The notes under the pieces are model-generated. The model ran no database searches. It worked only from the letters and a program-made list of their open reading frames with translations, and was not told the origin of the DNA. A DNA stretch of 64,000 nt from JANQPX01 sp041398025 (GTDB lineage Bacteria > Pseudomonadota > Alphaproteobacteria > Geminicoccales > Geminicoccaceae): NCBI GenBank assembly GCA_041398025.1, contig JAWKVM010000023.1, positions 1 to 64,000 on the forward strand, in the 5' to 3' direction. Positions 17,448 through 26,144 of the stretch are shown here, piece by piece. Both the position numbers and the translations under genes were made by a program. Every line of letters begins with the position of its first letter. Position 1 is the stretch's first letter.

Positions 17448-17892
17448 TGCCCATCCTCCCCTTGTTTCGGTGGTGCGAAAAGGGTCCGGGATCGGCGGGG
17501 AGGCGTCAAGCCGGATGTTGCGCCCGGCGGCGCGTCGTGAAAGCGTGGTTTGTCTGGGAGGCCGCAAGGCTTCCGTCAGGAGCGAGGATTCCGGCGGAGA
17601 TCGCTCTCCGCCATACGCCTTTCACGCCTTTTGCCGATCCCTTCGCTCCGCCTCCCCAGCCTCGGCGTTCACCTTTTCTTAATCCCTATGCGCTACGCAG
17701 GGCCTGTCTCGCTGGTCCATGCGATCCTGGGAGTCCGAGCCTCGCCCCACCTTTTCGACATTATGCAGGAAACACCCCCTCTTGTTGTTGGTGGGTGTCT
17801 CACTTTCAATTTCGTTTCTTGCAGGGGCCACGCTTGCCGGGCGTCGGCGCGGCGGTGAGATGACGCACGGCCGGCGGGTCTTCGTCCGGCGC
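17448..17892. other. 445-base intergenic region
   Basis: No convincing gene is seen. The left part holds the promoter side of the PhyH-like gene. The middle holds one arm of the palindromic repeat (17710-17755, listed separately). After it, a weak hairpin is formed by ACACCC near 17769 and GGGTGT near 17791, with a T- and G-rich loop. The region is T-richer than the surrounding genes. Confidence 0.5.
17710..17755 (+). repeat. half copy of the palindromic repeat
   Basis: The left arm (17712-17737) and the adjoining conserved block ending GCCTCGCCCCACC match copies 1 and 2, but the right arm is absent and the sequence continues into unrelated bases. It looks like a truncated or decayed copy. 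Upstream similarity to the full element is not clear. Confidence 0.65.
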
Positions 17893-18225
17893 TCAGGCCT
17901 GCGCCGGCAGGGCCCCCGGCCTGGTGCGTCCTGCCAGCCGCCAGCCGACGACCAGGGCCACGATCGCCACCAGCAGCGTGAGCGGCGACTCGCCTTGACC
18001 CGTGACCATCTGGACCGAGGCGGCCAGCAGCATGCCGAGGCCGAAGCCGAGCGGCAGCGACAGGACCGTGCCGACGATGAGACAGGCCATGTCCTGGTTC
18101 ATCCATCGCGGCGGCTGGGGACGTTGTCCGACCTGTTTGGTAAGACGGATAAGGACCAGGCCGAGCACGAAGAGCAGGCTGCCCAGAAACGACATCGGCA
18201 GATGAAGCGGTGAAAGAAAGGCCAT
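17893..18225 (-). CDS. small membrane protein, unknown function
   Basis: A 110-residue protein with about three membrane segments: MSFLGSLLFVLGLVLIRL, ACLIVGTVLSLPLGFGLGML and LTLLVAIVALVVGWRLAG. The ATG at 18225 is preceded by AAGGGAG at good distance; the frame is open further upstream but without a ribosome site. I do not recognise a family. A second hypothetical membrane protein gene lies 77 bases upstream on the same strand, so the two may be co-transcribed. Confidence 0.65.
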   Translation of the reverse strand: MAFLSPLHLPMSFLGSLLFVLGLVLIRLTKQVGQRPQPPRWMNQDMACLIVGTVLSLPLGFGLGMLLAASVQMVTGQGESPLTLLVAIVALVVGWRLAGRTRPGALPAQA

Positions 18226-18302
18226 CGATATCTCCCTTGATGATGCGCAAAAACCGACCCGCCGGCCGGCAGGCGCGAAGCCTGCGGCGGCGGGGAACAC
18301 GG

Positions 18303-18734
18303 TCAGGCGATCGGGAGAGGCGGCCCGGTCGGGATGCGCGCCGAACCGACGGCGCTGATCCGGATGGAGGAACGGCGATCGAGGTCAGGCCTGAAAGAGC
18401 GGGGCATAGCCAGCGCCGTGACCTGACCCTCGGCCGCGATGAGCGGCATCGGCTTCTTGATCGGCGCGACGCCACGTGCCGATTCTCCGAGCATATGGTC
18501 GATTTCCGCAACGGCCGTGCTGCCCGGGGTCGATGGCCATGCCGCCGGCAGCGTGACCGGATTGGCACGCTGGTCCTCTTCCGAAAGAAGGAGGTCGGCG
18601 GCAGGCGATGCGCGATCGGCAAGGTTGGGGATGGCGGGTCTGGCGAGGGCGCCCATGACCAGCAAGGCCAGCGCCAGGAGCGCGATGCCGCGTCTGAACG
18701 CCATCATGCCCAGGAACCGATTGTCCCAGCCCAT
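18303..18734 (-). CDS. hypothetical protein with one N-terminal membrane segment
   Basis: A protein of about 143 residues with a single hydrophobic stretch (GIALLALALLVMGALA, about residues 16-31) that could be a membrane anchor or signal sequence, followed by a hydrophilic, Pro/Ala-rich region with no known domain. The ATG at 18734 follows a modest AGG; starts at 18707 and 18818 are alternatives. The upstream extension of this frame lacks coding character. Existence as a gene is moderately supported by the anchor and by the neighbouring membrane gene. Confidence 0.45.
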   Translation of the reverse strand: MGWDNRFLGMMAFRRGIALLALALLVMGALARPAIPNLADRASPAADLLLSEEDQRANPVTLPAAWPSTPGSTAVAEIDHMLGESARGVAPIKKPMPLIAAEGQVTALAMPRSFRPDLDRRSSIRISAVGSARIPTGPPLPIA

Positions 18735-19416
18735 CCTGTCTTCTGTCCCGGCGTCAAAGGCCGACGCCGCGCGGTTCGCTGCACTGACAGCGACAAAGAG
18801 AAGGATGATCTTCCTCATGACCGGCGTCAAGTCGTTCGTGGCGATATATTTTTTCAGGCAAGTGGAAGCAGTCGAGCATTTGGTTTTTCCGTAAATCAAA
18901 GCAGGATGTTGACTTGCGGCGGCAGCAGGTGTCTCACGCGTGCTTCCGCGTTCCGGCTGGACTTTGCAGCATGGGAGGACGTGGTTCTTCCCGGCGGCTG
19001 CGCGTGTCATGGCGGCTGTCTCGCGGCCACGGCCCGGTTCCTGTCGGTGCGTTCTCAGGGGCGCTTTTTGCCCATTGTGCGTCGCAGCAGATTGACGACG
19101 GTTGCGGCCGAGCGCATCTTTCCGCCAGTCGCTATCGGTGTAGCGATCCACGGCGTCGGCATGACGCTCGGACAACGACCATGCATGTGTCGCGCGTGCA
19201 TGCAGGCCATCCGCAGGATGCGGTTGAGCTTCATGGTATGCTCTGGAAGCGGCGCTGTCTGCCGCTGACGCCCGGTCTGCGAACTTCCCTTCCAAACGCC
19301 CCTTCTCTGGGACCGCCCGGCTTGAGCCTGAGCCTTTCCCGGCGTTGTGCGGCCTAGGCCGCGTCCGATCGCGCGTTCGTCGCGTGGTCCCGGAAAACGA
19401 CAACAAGCCTCAGGCC
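18735..19416. other. 682-base region without a convincing gene
   Basis: Open frames cross this stretch on both strands, but none has a ribosome site, recognisable domain or plausible composition (they are Arg/Ser/Cys-rich). An AT-richer patch at about 18845-18905 (ATATATTTTTTC and GGTTTTTCCGTAAATC) could hold promoters for the minus-strand gene. Nothing repeated was found. It could be decayed coding sequence. Confidence 0.5.
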
Positions 19417-21483
19417 ATGACCTACGAAATTCTGCGGCGCTGGACGCTCGGGCATGCCCTCGATCCGCTGCACGGCGAGACCCGGCGCAAGCTTGCTCTC
19501 GTGACCATCCTCGCCTGGATCGGCCTTGGCGCCGACGGCCTGTCGTCCGCCAATTACGGTCCGGAGGAGGCCTTTCTGGCGCTCGGCGAGCATCGTGAGC
19601 TCGGGCTTTTCCTGGTGATCGCCACGGCCGCGACGGTGACCTTGATCGCTGCTGCCTACGCCCAGGTGATCGAGCTTTTTCCCACGGGCGGCGGCGGCTA
19701 CAAGGTGGCGAGCCAGCTGCTCCATGCGCATGCGGGCGTGATCACCGGTGCCGCCCTGGTGGTGGACTACGTGCTGACCGTCGCGATCTCGATCGCTGCC
19801 GCCGTGGATGCCGCCTTCAGCCTGCTGCCATCTGCTGCGGCGGCGCTGCGCCTGCCGGCGGGCTTCGTGCTGGTTCTGCTGCTGACCTGGCTGAACCTGC
19901 GCGGCATGAAGGAATCGCTCGCTTTGATGGCGCCGATCTTCTTCGGCTTCATCCTCACCCACGGGCTCCTGATCCTGGCCGGCATCGGCCTGCATGCGGA
20001 CGGCCTGGTCACGGTGACCGCGAGCAGCATCGGCGACGCGACCTCGATGGCCGAGGGGCTCGGCTGGTTCGCGGTGGTCGCGATCCTGGTCAAGGCCTAT
20101 GCCGTGGGTGCGGGCACCTATACCGGCATCGAGGCGGTCTCCAACAACGTCCACGTGCTCGCCGAGCCCAGAGTCAAGACCGGCAAGCGCACCATGGCAC
20201 TGCTCGCCGCCTCCCTGGCTTTGACGGCCGGCGGCGTCATGCTGCTCTACCTCCTCTGGGATGTCAGGCCCGAGGCGGGCCAGACCCTGAACGCCGTGGT
20301 GTTCCGCGAGATCCTGCACGCCGTCCCCGGCCTGCCGCCCGGGCCGGCGACCGTCGCCCTGAACGTCACGTTGCTGCTGGCGACGGCGCTGCTGCTGGTG
20401 GCTGCCAATACCGGCTTTCTCGGCGGGCCTGCGGTGCTCGCCAATCTCGCGATCGACCGCTGGATGCCTCACGCCTTCGCCGATCTCTCGAGCCGGCTGG
20501 TCACCAAGATCGGCATCCTGGTGATCGGCCTTGCCGCCGCCGCCCTCTATCTGCTCGCCGGCGCCGATGTCGGCATGCTGGTGATCCTCTACAGCATCAA
20601 CGTCTTCCTCGCCTTTTCCCTGTCGCTGCTCGGCCTGGTGCGCCATCGCCTGCGCGAGAGGCTGACGGGAAACAACCTGTTTCGGCTCGCTGTCGCCGCG
20701 TCCGCCGCCCTGGTCTCCTGGCTGATCCTCATCGCCCTGGTGATCGGCGAGTTCACCCGGGGCGCCTGGCTCGCCGTCACGATCACCGGCGGCTTCACCC
20801 TGCTCTGCTTCGCCGTCCGCCGCCACTACGAGCGTGTTGCGGCCGCGCTGAAGGAGGTCGAGCGCCTGCTGGTGGAGCGCCGGCCCCCTGGCAGGGACGC
20901 GCCGGCCGTCGCGATCGACCGCAGTGCTCGGACCGCGGCCTTCCTGGTCGGTCCCAATCTCGGCAGCGACATGCACGCATTCTTCGCGGTGCAGCGCATG
21001 TTTCCCCGCGTGTTCGCCAATTACGTGTTCGTCTCGGTCGGCGAGGTCGACGCCCAGAGCTTCGGCGGCGACCGCGCCCTCGAGCGCCTGAAGCAGGAGG
21101 TGGGCGAGCGCCTCGCCTACTTCCGCGGCTACTGCCGAAGCCACGGCCTGCCCAATGACAGCTATGCCGGCTTCGGCACCAACGCCGCGCGCGAGCTGAC
21201 CGGGCTTTGCGAGCAGGTGCGCAAGGACTATCCGAACGCCGTGTTCTTCGCGAGCCGCATCATTCTCGAGCCGGACAACTGGCTGACCCGCACGCTCCAC
21301 AACCGCACCGCCATCGCTCTGCAGCGCCGTTTGCATCTGAAGGGGATGCCGATGATGATCGTGCCCATGCTGCTCGATATCAGCGGCCGGCCCTCAGGCA
21401 CGACTCCGCGCCCCCTTGTCGAAGGCTCGACGCTCGCCTTGGAAGCGGCCTGTCGACGATCCACTGCCCTATCCACCGTGTAG
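19417..21483 (+). CDS. APC-superfamily permease, KimA/YdaO-like, with cytosolic C-terminal domain
   Basis: A 688-residue transporter. The N-terminal half shows the APC fold with unwound helix 1 GADGLSSANYGPEEA, GGGGYKVASQLL and VVDYVLTVAISIAAAVDA, a pattern I associate with the potassium importer KimA rather than typical amino-acid permeases. About 12 membrane segments end near residue 480. The last 200 residues are soluble and resemble the USP-like C-terminal domain of that group. K+/H+ symport is the best guess; amino acids cannot be excluded. The ATG at 19417 lacks a strong ribosome site; an in-frame GTG at 19384 is an alternative. The next gene starts nine bases after the stop. Confidence 0.8.
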   Translation: MTYEILRRWTLGHALDPLHGETRRKLALVTILAWIGLGADGLSSANYGPEEAFLALGEHRELGLFLVIATAATVTLIAAAYAQVIELFPTGGGGYKVASQLLHAHAGVITGAALVVDYVLTVAISIAAAVDAAFSLLPSAAAALRLPAGFVLVLLLTWLNLRGMKESLALMAPIFFGFILTHGLLILAGIGLHADGLVTVTASSIGDATSMAEGLGWFAVVAILVKAYAVGAGTYTGIEAVSNNVHVLAEPRVKTGKRTMALLAASLALTAGGVMLLYLLWDVRPEAGQTLNAVVFREILHAVPGLPPGPATVALNVTLLLATALLLVAANTGFLGGPAVLANLAIDRWMPHAFADLSSRLVTKIGILVIGLAAAALYLLAGADVGMLVILYSINVFLAFSLSLLGLVRHRLRERLTGNNLFRLAVAASAALVSWLILIALVIGEFTRGAWLAVTITGGFTLLCFAVRRHYERVAAALKEVERLLVERRPPGRDAPAVAIDRSARTAAFLVGPNLGSDMHAFFAVQRMFPRVFANYVFVSVGEVDAQSFGGDRALERLKQEVGERLAYFRGYCRSHGLPNDSYAGFGTNAARELTGLCEQVRKDYPNAVFFASRIILEPDNWLTRTLHNRTAIALQRRLHLKGMPMMIVPMLLDISGRPSGTTPRPLVEGSTLALEAACRRSTALSTV

Positions 21484-21492
21484 GACCCGACC

Positions 21493-22074
21493 ATGCGCAA
21501 TCTGCTTGACCGACTTACGAAACGCTGCCTCCAGGCTGCACCCATGATCGTTGCGGCCTTCGTGCTCGTCGGGGGTGCACCCGGCTCTCTAGCCGATGTG
21601 AACCTCGATGCATGCCGGTCCGCGGCCAAGGCTTCCGGCGCCACCTCCCGCCTGGTCTGCGAGGTGCCCTTCGTCCCGACCGAGGAGGAGCGGCAGGTCA
21701 TCGTCCAGGACAGCACGGCGATGGTGCAGGATCTGCGCTGCATCTTGTCGATCGATGTGTCCCGAGATGATCTCGTCGGCGCGGCGGCAACAGGTGCCTG
21801 GCAAGCGCCGGCCCAATCGGCGACCTGCGACGTGGTTACGTCAGAGGGGTCGCATGTCGCCAGGTTTTCGCTGGCGCCGGAGATCAGCCTGATCGGCGGC
21901 AAGGCCATCGGCGTGAAGCTGAACGCAGACGCTTTCGAGGGCACCCCCCCGCTGATTGCGAAGGCGCTCCGGTCCTACATCAACTTCAACGCGGCCTTCC
22001 AGGATCGCCTCATGGATGTCATGAATCAGAACCTGGCCAGCTGGCTCAATCGGAAGAGACGGGCGGAGACCTGA
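21493..22074 (+). CDS. secreted protein, unknown function
   Basis: A 193-residue protein with a signal peptide (APMIVAAFVLVGGAPGSLA, cleavage before DVN). The mature part has four cysteines (DACRS, RLVCEV, LRCIL, ATCDV) and ends in a basic tail. No family is recognised. It starts nine bases after the permease gene and is probably co-transcribed with it, which hints at a periplasmic accessory role. It converges with the ABC permease gene downstream. Confidence 0.7.
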   Translation: MRNLLDRLTKRCLQAAPMIVAAFVLVGGAPGSLADVNLDACRSAAKASGATSRLVCEVPFVPTEEERQVIVQDSTAMVQDLRCILSIDVSRDDLVGAAATGAWQAPAQSATCDVVTSEGSHVARFSLAPEISLIGGKAIGVKLNADAFEGTPPLIAKALRSYINFNAAFQDRLMDVMNQNLASWLNRKRRAET

Positions 22075-22097
22075 GGGCCGCCGTCGTGGCCGCGCTG

Positions 22098-22940
22098 CTA
22101 AAAACGCAGCGATCTGAGGCCGACCAGGCGCTGCGCGACGACTAGCGCGATGACGGTCACGATGATCGAGATCGTGGAGACCGCGGCGGCGGTCGGGTCG
22201 AAATCCCAGCGGACATAGTCGAAGAGCTGGATCGGCAGGGTCGCGATGCCGATGCCCTTCAGCAGCAGCGAGATGTTGAAGAGATCGAAGGAGATGATGA
22301 AGCAGAAGAGTGCGCCCGAGATGATGCCGGGCTTGATGATCGGCAGGGTGATCCGCCGAAAAGTGGTGTAGCGGTCCGCCCCGAGCGAGCGGGCGGCCTC
22401 TTCGAGCGATCGGTCGAAATTGTAGAGCGAGGCGGAGATCGAGAGGAAGACGAAGGGCAGGGTCACCAGGACGTGACCGATCAGCAGGCCGATGAACGAG
22501 TTGCGAAAGAGACCGCGAAAACCCTCGAAGCCGACCGCCGCCATGACGTCCTCGGCGTTGTAGTAGAAGAACAGCAGCGCGATCGCGGTCAGGATTTCCG
22601 GCAGCAGCAGCGGCATGAGCACGAACAGGCGCAGCTGCTCGCGCCAGCGGGTCGCGAAACGGACGGTGTAGAGGGCGACCATGGTGCCGAGCAGGCACGA
22701 AACGACGGTGCAGATCAAGGCGAGCTTCAAGGAGAACCAGAGCGAGTTCATGAAGCTCTGGCTGTTGAAGAATTTTTCGTACCAGCGAAGCGAGAAGCCC
22801 TCGGGCGGAAAGGTCAGATACTCGCCTGAATTGAAGGACGCGATGACCACGATCACCAGGGGCGTCAGGAGAAAAGCGTAGACCAGCGTGACCAGGGCGA
22901 GGAACAGACCGCGGCCGAGATCGAAGGATCGCCCGGTCAT
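22098..22940 (-). CDS. ABC transporter permease (PotC-like)
   Basis: A 280-residue inner-membrane permease with six membrane segments and the EAA loop EEAARSLGADRYTTFRRITLPIIKPG, where the ATPase docks. Order and length match the second permease of spermidine/putrescine-type (PotC) importers. Its start overlaps the end of the other permease gene by four bases. It is the last gene of the minus-strand ABC operon. Confidence 0.9.
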   Translation of the reverse strand: MTGRSFDLGRGLFLALVTLVYAFLLTPLVIVVIASFNSGEYLTFPPEGFSLRWYEKFFNSQSFMNSLWFSLKLALICTVVSCLLGTMVALYTVRFATRWREQLRLFVLMPLLLPEILTAIALLFFYYNAEDVMAAVGFEGFRGLFRNSFIGLLIGHVLVTLPFVFLSISASLYNFDRSLEEAARSLGADRYTTFRRITLPIIKPGIISGALFCFIISFDLFNISLLLKGIGIATLPIQLFDYVRWDFDPTAAAVSTISIIVTVIALVVAQRLVGLRSLRF

Positions 22941-23848
22941 CGCGCGACCCCGCGCATCAGGCGGTTGGTCAGAAGCAGATAAATCCAGACGACGATGGTG
23001 CCGGCGAGTGCCAGGACGAAGGCGAGCGCCGCGCCGAACGGCCAGAGCATGGCATCGAGGAGCTGCTGCACCACCAGCGTCGGCATGATCACGACGTTGA
23101 AGCCGCCGAGCAGCACCGGGATGACATAGGAGCTGATGGTCAGGACGAACACCAGAATCGTGCCCGCCTGGATGCCGGGCAGGCTGAGCGGCAGCACCAC
23201 CCGGAGAATGCTTGTCAGCCGCGACGCGCCGAGCGAGCGGGCGGCCTCTTCGAGGGCGGGATCGATCGACTGGATGGCGCCGGTGAGCGGCAGGATCATG
23301 AAGGGAAGGAAGATGTGCACCAGGCCGATGGTGACGCCGGTCATGTTGTACATCAGCGGCAGGAACGTCTCGACCAGGCCGAGATCGCGCAGGGTGGCGT
23401 TGATCAGCCCCTCATTGTTGGCGAGGATGATGATCCAGCCGTAGCAGCGCACCACCACGCCGACCAGAAGCGGCGAGAGCACGAAGGCATAGAGCAGGGT
23501 GGTGACGCGCGAGCGGCTGCGCGCGAGGTGATAGGCGACGGGAAAGCCGAGCAGCAGGCAGATCGCCGTGGTCATCGCGCCGAGCAGCAGCGTGTTCAGC
23601 AGAATCTCGAGGTAATAGAAATCCTCGTCGAAGAGGATCTCAAGATAGTTGCCGATCGTGTAGCCGGGCGCGAACACGTCGCTGGTCGACGGCGTGCGAA
23701 AGCTCATCACGATCATGTTGAGATAGGGAAACAGCAGGAACGCGATCAGGATGCCGAGCGTCGGCAGGATGAGCAGAAAGGTGGCATGAGGCTTGCGCGG
23801 ATCGGCGAGCGGTCTGTTCACCGTCTCGCTCACCGCGGGATCAGCCAT
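22937..23848 (-). CDS. ABC transporter permease (PotB-like)
   Basis: A 303-residue permease with six membrane segments and the EAA loop EEAARSLGASRLTSILRVVLPLSLPG. The N-terminal cytosolic extension (about 40 residues) is common in PotB-type proteins. The ATG at 23848 lies inside the end of the ATPase gene (19-base overlap), indicating translational coupling. The two permeases form the membrane channel of the importer. Confidence 0.9.
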   Translation of the reverse strand: MADPAVSETVNRPLADPRKPHATFLLILPTLGILIAFLLFPYLNMIVMSFRTPSTSDVFAPGYTIGNYLEILFDEDFYYLEILLNTLLLGAMTTAICLLLGFPVAYHLARSRSRVTTLLYAFVLSPLLVGVVVRCYGWIIILANNEGLINATLRDLGLVETFLPLMYNMTGVTIGLVHIFLPFMILPLTGAIQSIDPALEEAARSLGASRLTSILRVVLPLSLPGIQAGTILVFVLTISSYVIPVLLGGFNVVIMPTLVVQQLLDAMLWPFGAALAFVLALAGTIVVWIYLLLTNRLMRGVAR

Positions 23849-24897
23849 GTGCGCTCCGGCGCGAAGCGGCAGCCGATGGATTGGCCGACGTCGAGATCCA
23901 GCCACGGCGGCGCCTGCGCTGCCAGCATCGATCCGTCCGCGACCTTCAGGCGGCAGGCAAGGGTGTTGCCGAGGAAGTAGCGCTCCCGCAGTTCGGCGGT
24001 AACAAGATTGACGTTGCCGCCTGCACCGTCACCGGTAAGCTCGATCGCTTCCGGCCGAAGCAAAAGCTCGACCTTCTGGCCGGCTTCGAGGCTCCCGGAA
24101 AAGCGCGAGGTCAGCGCGCCGAGACCGCTCTCCAGCCGGTAGAGACCGTCGCCGTCCCGGCCGCGCACCTCGGCGGCGATGAAGTTGGACTGCCCGATGA
24201 AGCTCGCGACCGCACGGGTCGCCGGACGGTCGTAGATGTCGGTGGGGGCGCCGATCTGGTGCACGGCGCCGTCGAACATCACCACGATCCGATCCGACAT
24301 CACCATCGCCTCGCCCTGATCGTGGGTGACGTAGACCGTGGTGATGCCGACCTCCTGCTGAAGGGTGCGGATGAAGAAGCGCATCTCCTCCCTGAGCTTG
24401 GCGTCGAGATTGGCGAGCGGCTCGTCGAGCAGCAGGATCGCGGGCTCGATCACGATCGCGCGCGCCAGCGCCACGCGCTGCTGCTGACCGCCGGAAAGCT
24501 GGCGCGGATAGCGATCGCCGAGGCCGCCGAGCTGCACGGTCGCCAGCACGCGATCGATGCGCGACCGACGCTCGGCCGCCGGCGTTTTCCGCATCTCCAA
24601 TCCGAAGCCCAAGTTTTCCCGGACCGTCATATGCGGAAACAGCGCGTAGTTCTGGAACACCATGCCGATATTGCGGTCTTCGGGCAGGCGGTCGACGATG
24701 TCGGTGCCATCGAAGGTGATGCGCCCGGCGCTCGGCTGCTCGAAGCCGGCGATGCAGCGAAGGGTCGTGGTCTTGCCGCAGCCGCTCGGCCCGAGCAGCG
24801 AGATGAATTCGTGATCGTCGATCGCGAGATCGAGCGTCTGCACCGCGACCACGTCACCGAATTTTTTTGTCAGGCCCTCGATCGCGAGGCGGGTCAT
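23830..24897 (-). CDS. ABC transporter ATP-binding protein (PotA-like)
   Basis: A 355-residue ATPase with Walker A GPSGCGKTT, Q-loop VFQNYALFPHMTV, signature LSGGQQQR, Walker B ILLLDEPLANLD and the switch His in YVTHDQGEA. A C-terminal TOBE regulatory region (about 270-355) includes LLLRPEAI. This is the energy-coupling subunit of a polyamine/iron/opine-class importer. It is followed by the two permease genes, with the binding-protein gene 73 bases upstream. Confidence 0.93.
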   Translation of the reverse strand: MTRLAIEGLTKKFGDVVAVQTLDLAIDDHEFISLLGPSGCGKTTTLRCIAGFEQPSAGRITFDGTDIVDRLPEDRNIGMVFQNYALFPHMTVRENLGFGLEMRKTPAAERRSRIDRVLATVQLGGLGDRYPRQLSGGQQQRVALARAIVIEPAILLLDEPLANLDAKLREEMRFFIRTLQQEVGITTVYVTHDQGEAMVMSDRIVVMFDGAVHQIGAPTDIYDRPATRAVASFIGQSNFIAAEVRGRDGDGLYRLESGLGALTSRFSGSLEAGQKVELLLRPEAIELTGDGAGGNVNLVTAELRERYFLGNTLACRLKVADGSMLAAQAPPWLDLDVGQSIGCRFAPERTWLIPR

Positions 24898-24970
24898 GAG
24901 GACGATGTCCCGCTATCGGTCACGCGATCGCCAAAGCCCCTGTTCCAGGCACCGCTGAACGCCACGACGA

Positions 24971-26020
24971 TCAGCGCATCGCCTTGTTCCAGTCCTCGAT
25001 CACCTGGTCGCGCGCGGCATTGGCGGCCTTCCAGTCCCAGAGCACGATCTGGTCCATTCTCTCGCCGTGGATCGGCACCAGATCCTTCAGATCATCCGGC
25101 ACCTGGACGTTCTTGTTGACCGGTGACCAGTAATATTGCCGGACCCATTTCTCCTGGGTCTCGGGGCTGAGGATATAGTCGATCCACCGATAGCCGAGCT
25201 CCTTGTTCTGGCTCGCCTTCAGCACGTTGAAGACCTGCTCGAACATGAACATGCCCTCTTCCGGCGCCACGATCTCGACCGGCACGCCCTTGACCTTGAG
25301 GCGGGCGGCGGCGGCGAAGTCGAGCGGACCGACGATCACCTCGCCGCGGGTCAGCACCGTCTCCATCGTGCCGGAGAAGTCGATCTGCTGGAACGGCTTC
25401 AGCTCCTTGATCTTCTCCAGCGCCTTCTCGGTCTCGTATTCGGAGTCGAAGAAGATCTTCGCGGTCATCAGCAACGTCATGTAGCCCGCGGAATTGGTGA
25501 TGGTGTAGAGGCCGGTCTTGCCCTTGAATTCCGGGTTGGTCCAGAGATCGGCCCAGGCCTTGGGCGGGGTCTCGACCAGATCGGTGCGATAGGCGATGCC
25601 GATCGGCGACAGCGTGCCGATCACGCCATTGTCGTCCGGCAGGCGCGCGATCGGCCAGAGGTCGTCGATATTGCCGACCTTGGCGGTGTCGATCGGCTCG
25701 AAAAACCCTTCCTCGCGCTCGATACTCGCCCAGGTCTCGTTGGTCATCAGCACGTCATAGGGCGCATTGTCGACGCCGGCCGCGCGCAGATTGGTGAGCC
25801 AGCCCTTGCCGAGATTGACGTCCAGCGTGACCTCGGCCCCGGTCTGCTCGGCAAAGGGCGGGACGATCTCGCCGCGCATGAACTCCTCGAAGCTGCCGCC
25901 ATAGGAGTTCACCACGAGCTGACCTTCGGCGACGGCCATCGAGGACCAGCCGAGGCCGGCGGTCATGGCACCAACGATCGTCGCTGCAAGCAGCATGCGC
26001 CGTGCTGGATGATGCATCAT
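24971..26020 (-). CDS. ABC transporter periplasmic substrate-binding protein (PotD/spermidine-putrescine type)
   Basis: A 349-residue exported protein. The signal peptide is MMHHPARRMLLAATIVGAM with cleavage after AVA. The mature protein starts GQLVVNSYGGSFEEFMRGEIVPPFAEQTGAEV, characteristic of the extracellular solute-binding family 1/PotD group, and continues PYDVLMTNE and IAYRTDLVETPPKAWADLW. Start at 26020 is supported by the AAAGG upstream and the signal peptide. The ligand could be a polyamine, amino-acid derivative or hydantoin-like compound: the divergently transcribed neighbour is a fused hydantoinase/oxoprolinase. Confidence 0.9.
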   Translation of the reverse strand: MMHHPARRMLLAATIVGAMTAGLGWSSMAVAEGQLVVNSYGGSFEEFMRGEIVPPFAEQTGAEVTLDVNLGKGWLTNLRAAGVDNAPYDVLMTNETWASIEREEGFFEPIDTAKVGNIDDLWPIARLPDDNGVIGTLSPIGIAYRTDLVETPPKAWADLWTNPEFKGKTGLYTITNSAGYMTLLMTAKIFFDSEYETEKALEKIKELKPFQQIDFSGTMETVLTRGEVIVGPLDFAAAARLKVKGVPVEIVAPEEGMFMFEQVFNVLKASQNKELGYRWIDYILSPETQEKWVRQYYWSPVNKNVQVPDDLKDLVPIHGERMDQIVLWDWKAANAARDQVIEDWNKAMR

Positions 26021-26144
26021 CTCGTTGCCTTTCTTTTTTGGCTTGATCCGACAGGGCTTCTCGCCTTTGCGTTTCAACACCCTACCATATCATGTGAAAG
26101 CAATTCTGCTGGCGGCAAGGGACCATGAGGGGGAGAGGAGCGGC

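Noticed and set aside
17769..17797. Hairpin ACACCC...GGGTGT as a terminator
   Set aside because: The stem is only six bases and no T tract follows; mentioned only as a weak structure.
18735..19416. A minus-strand extension upstream of the hypothetical membrane gene (to 19406)
   Set aside because: No ribosome site, no conserved domain, unusual Arg/Ser/Cys composition; treated as non-coding.
26083..26100. TACCATATCATGTGAAA as a possible fourth GntR operator
   Set aside because: It shares only the ATATCAT half and lacks the matching right half of ATCATATATGAT.
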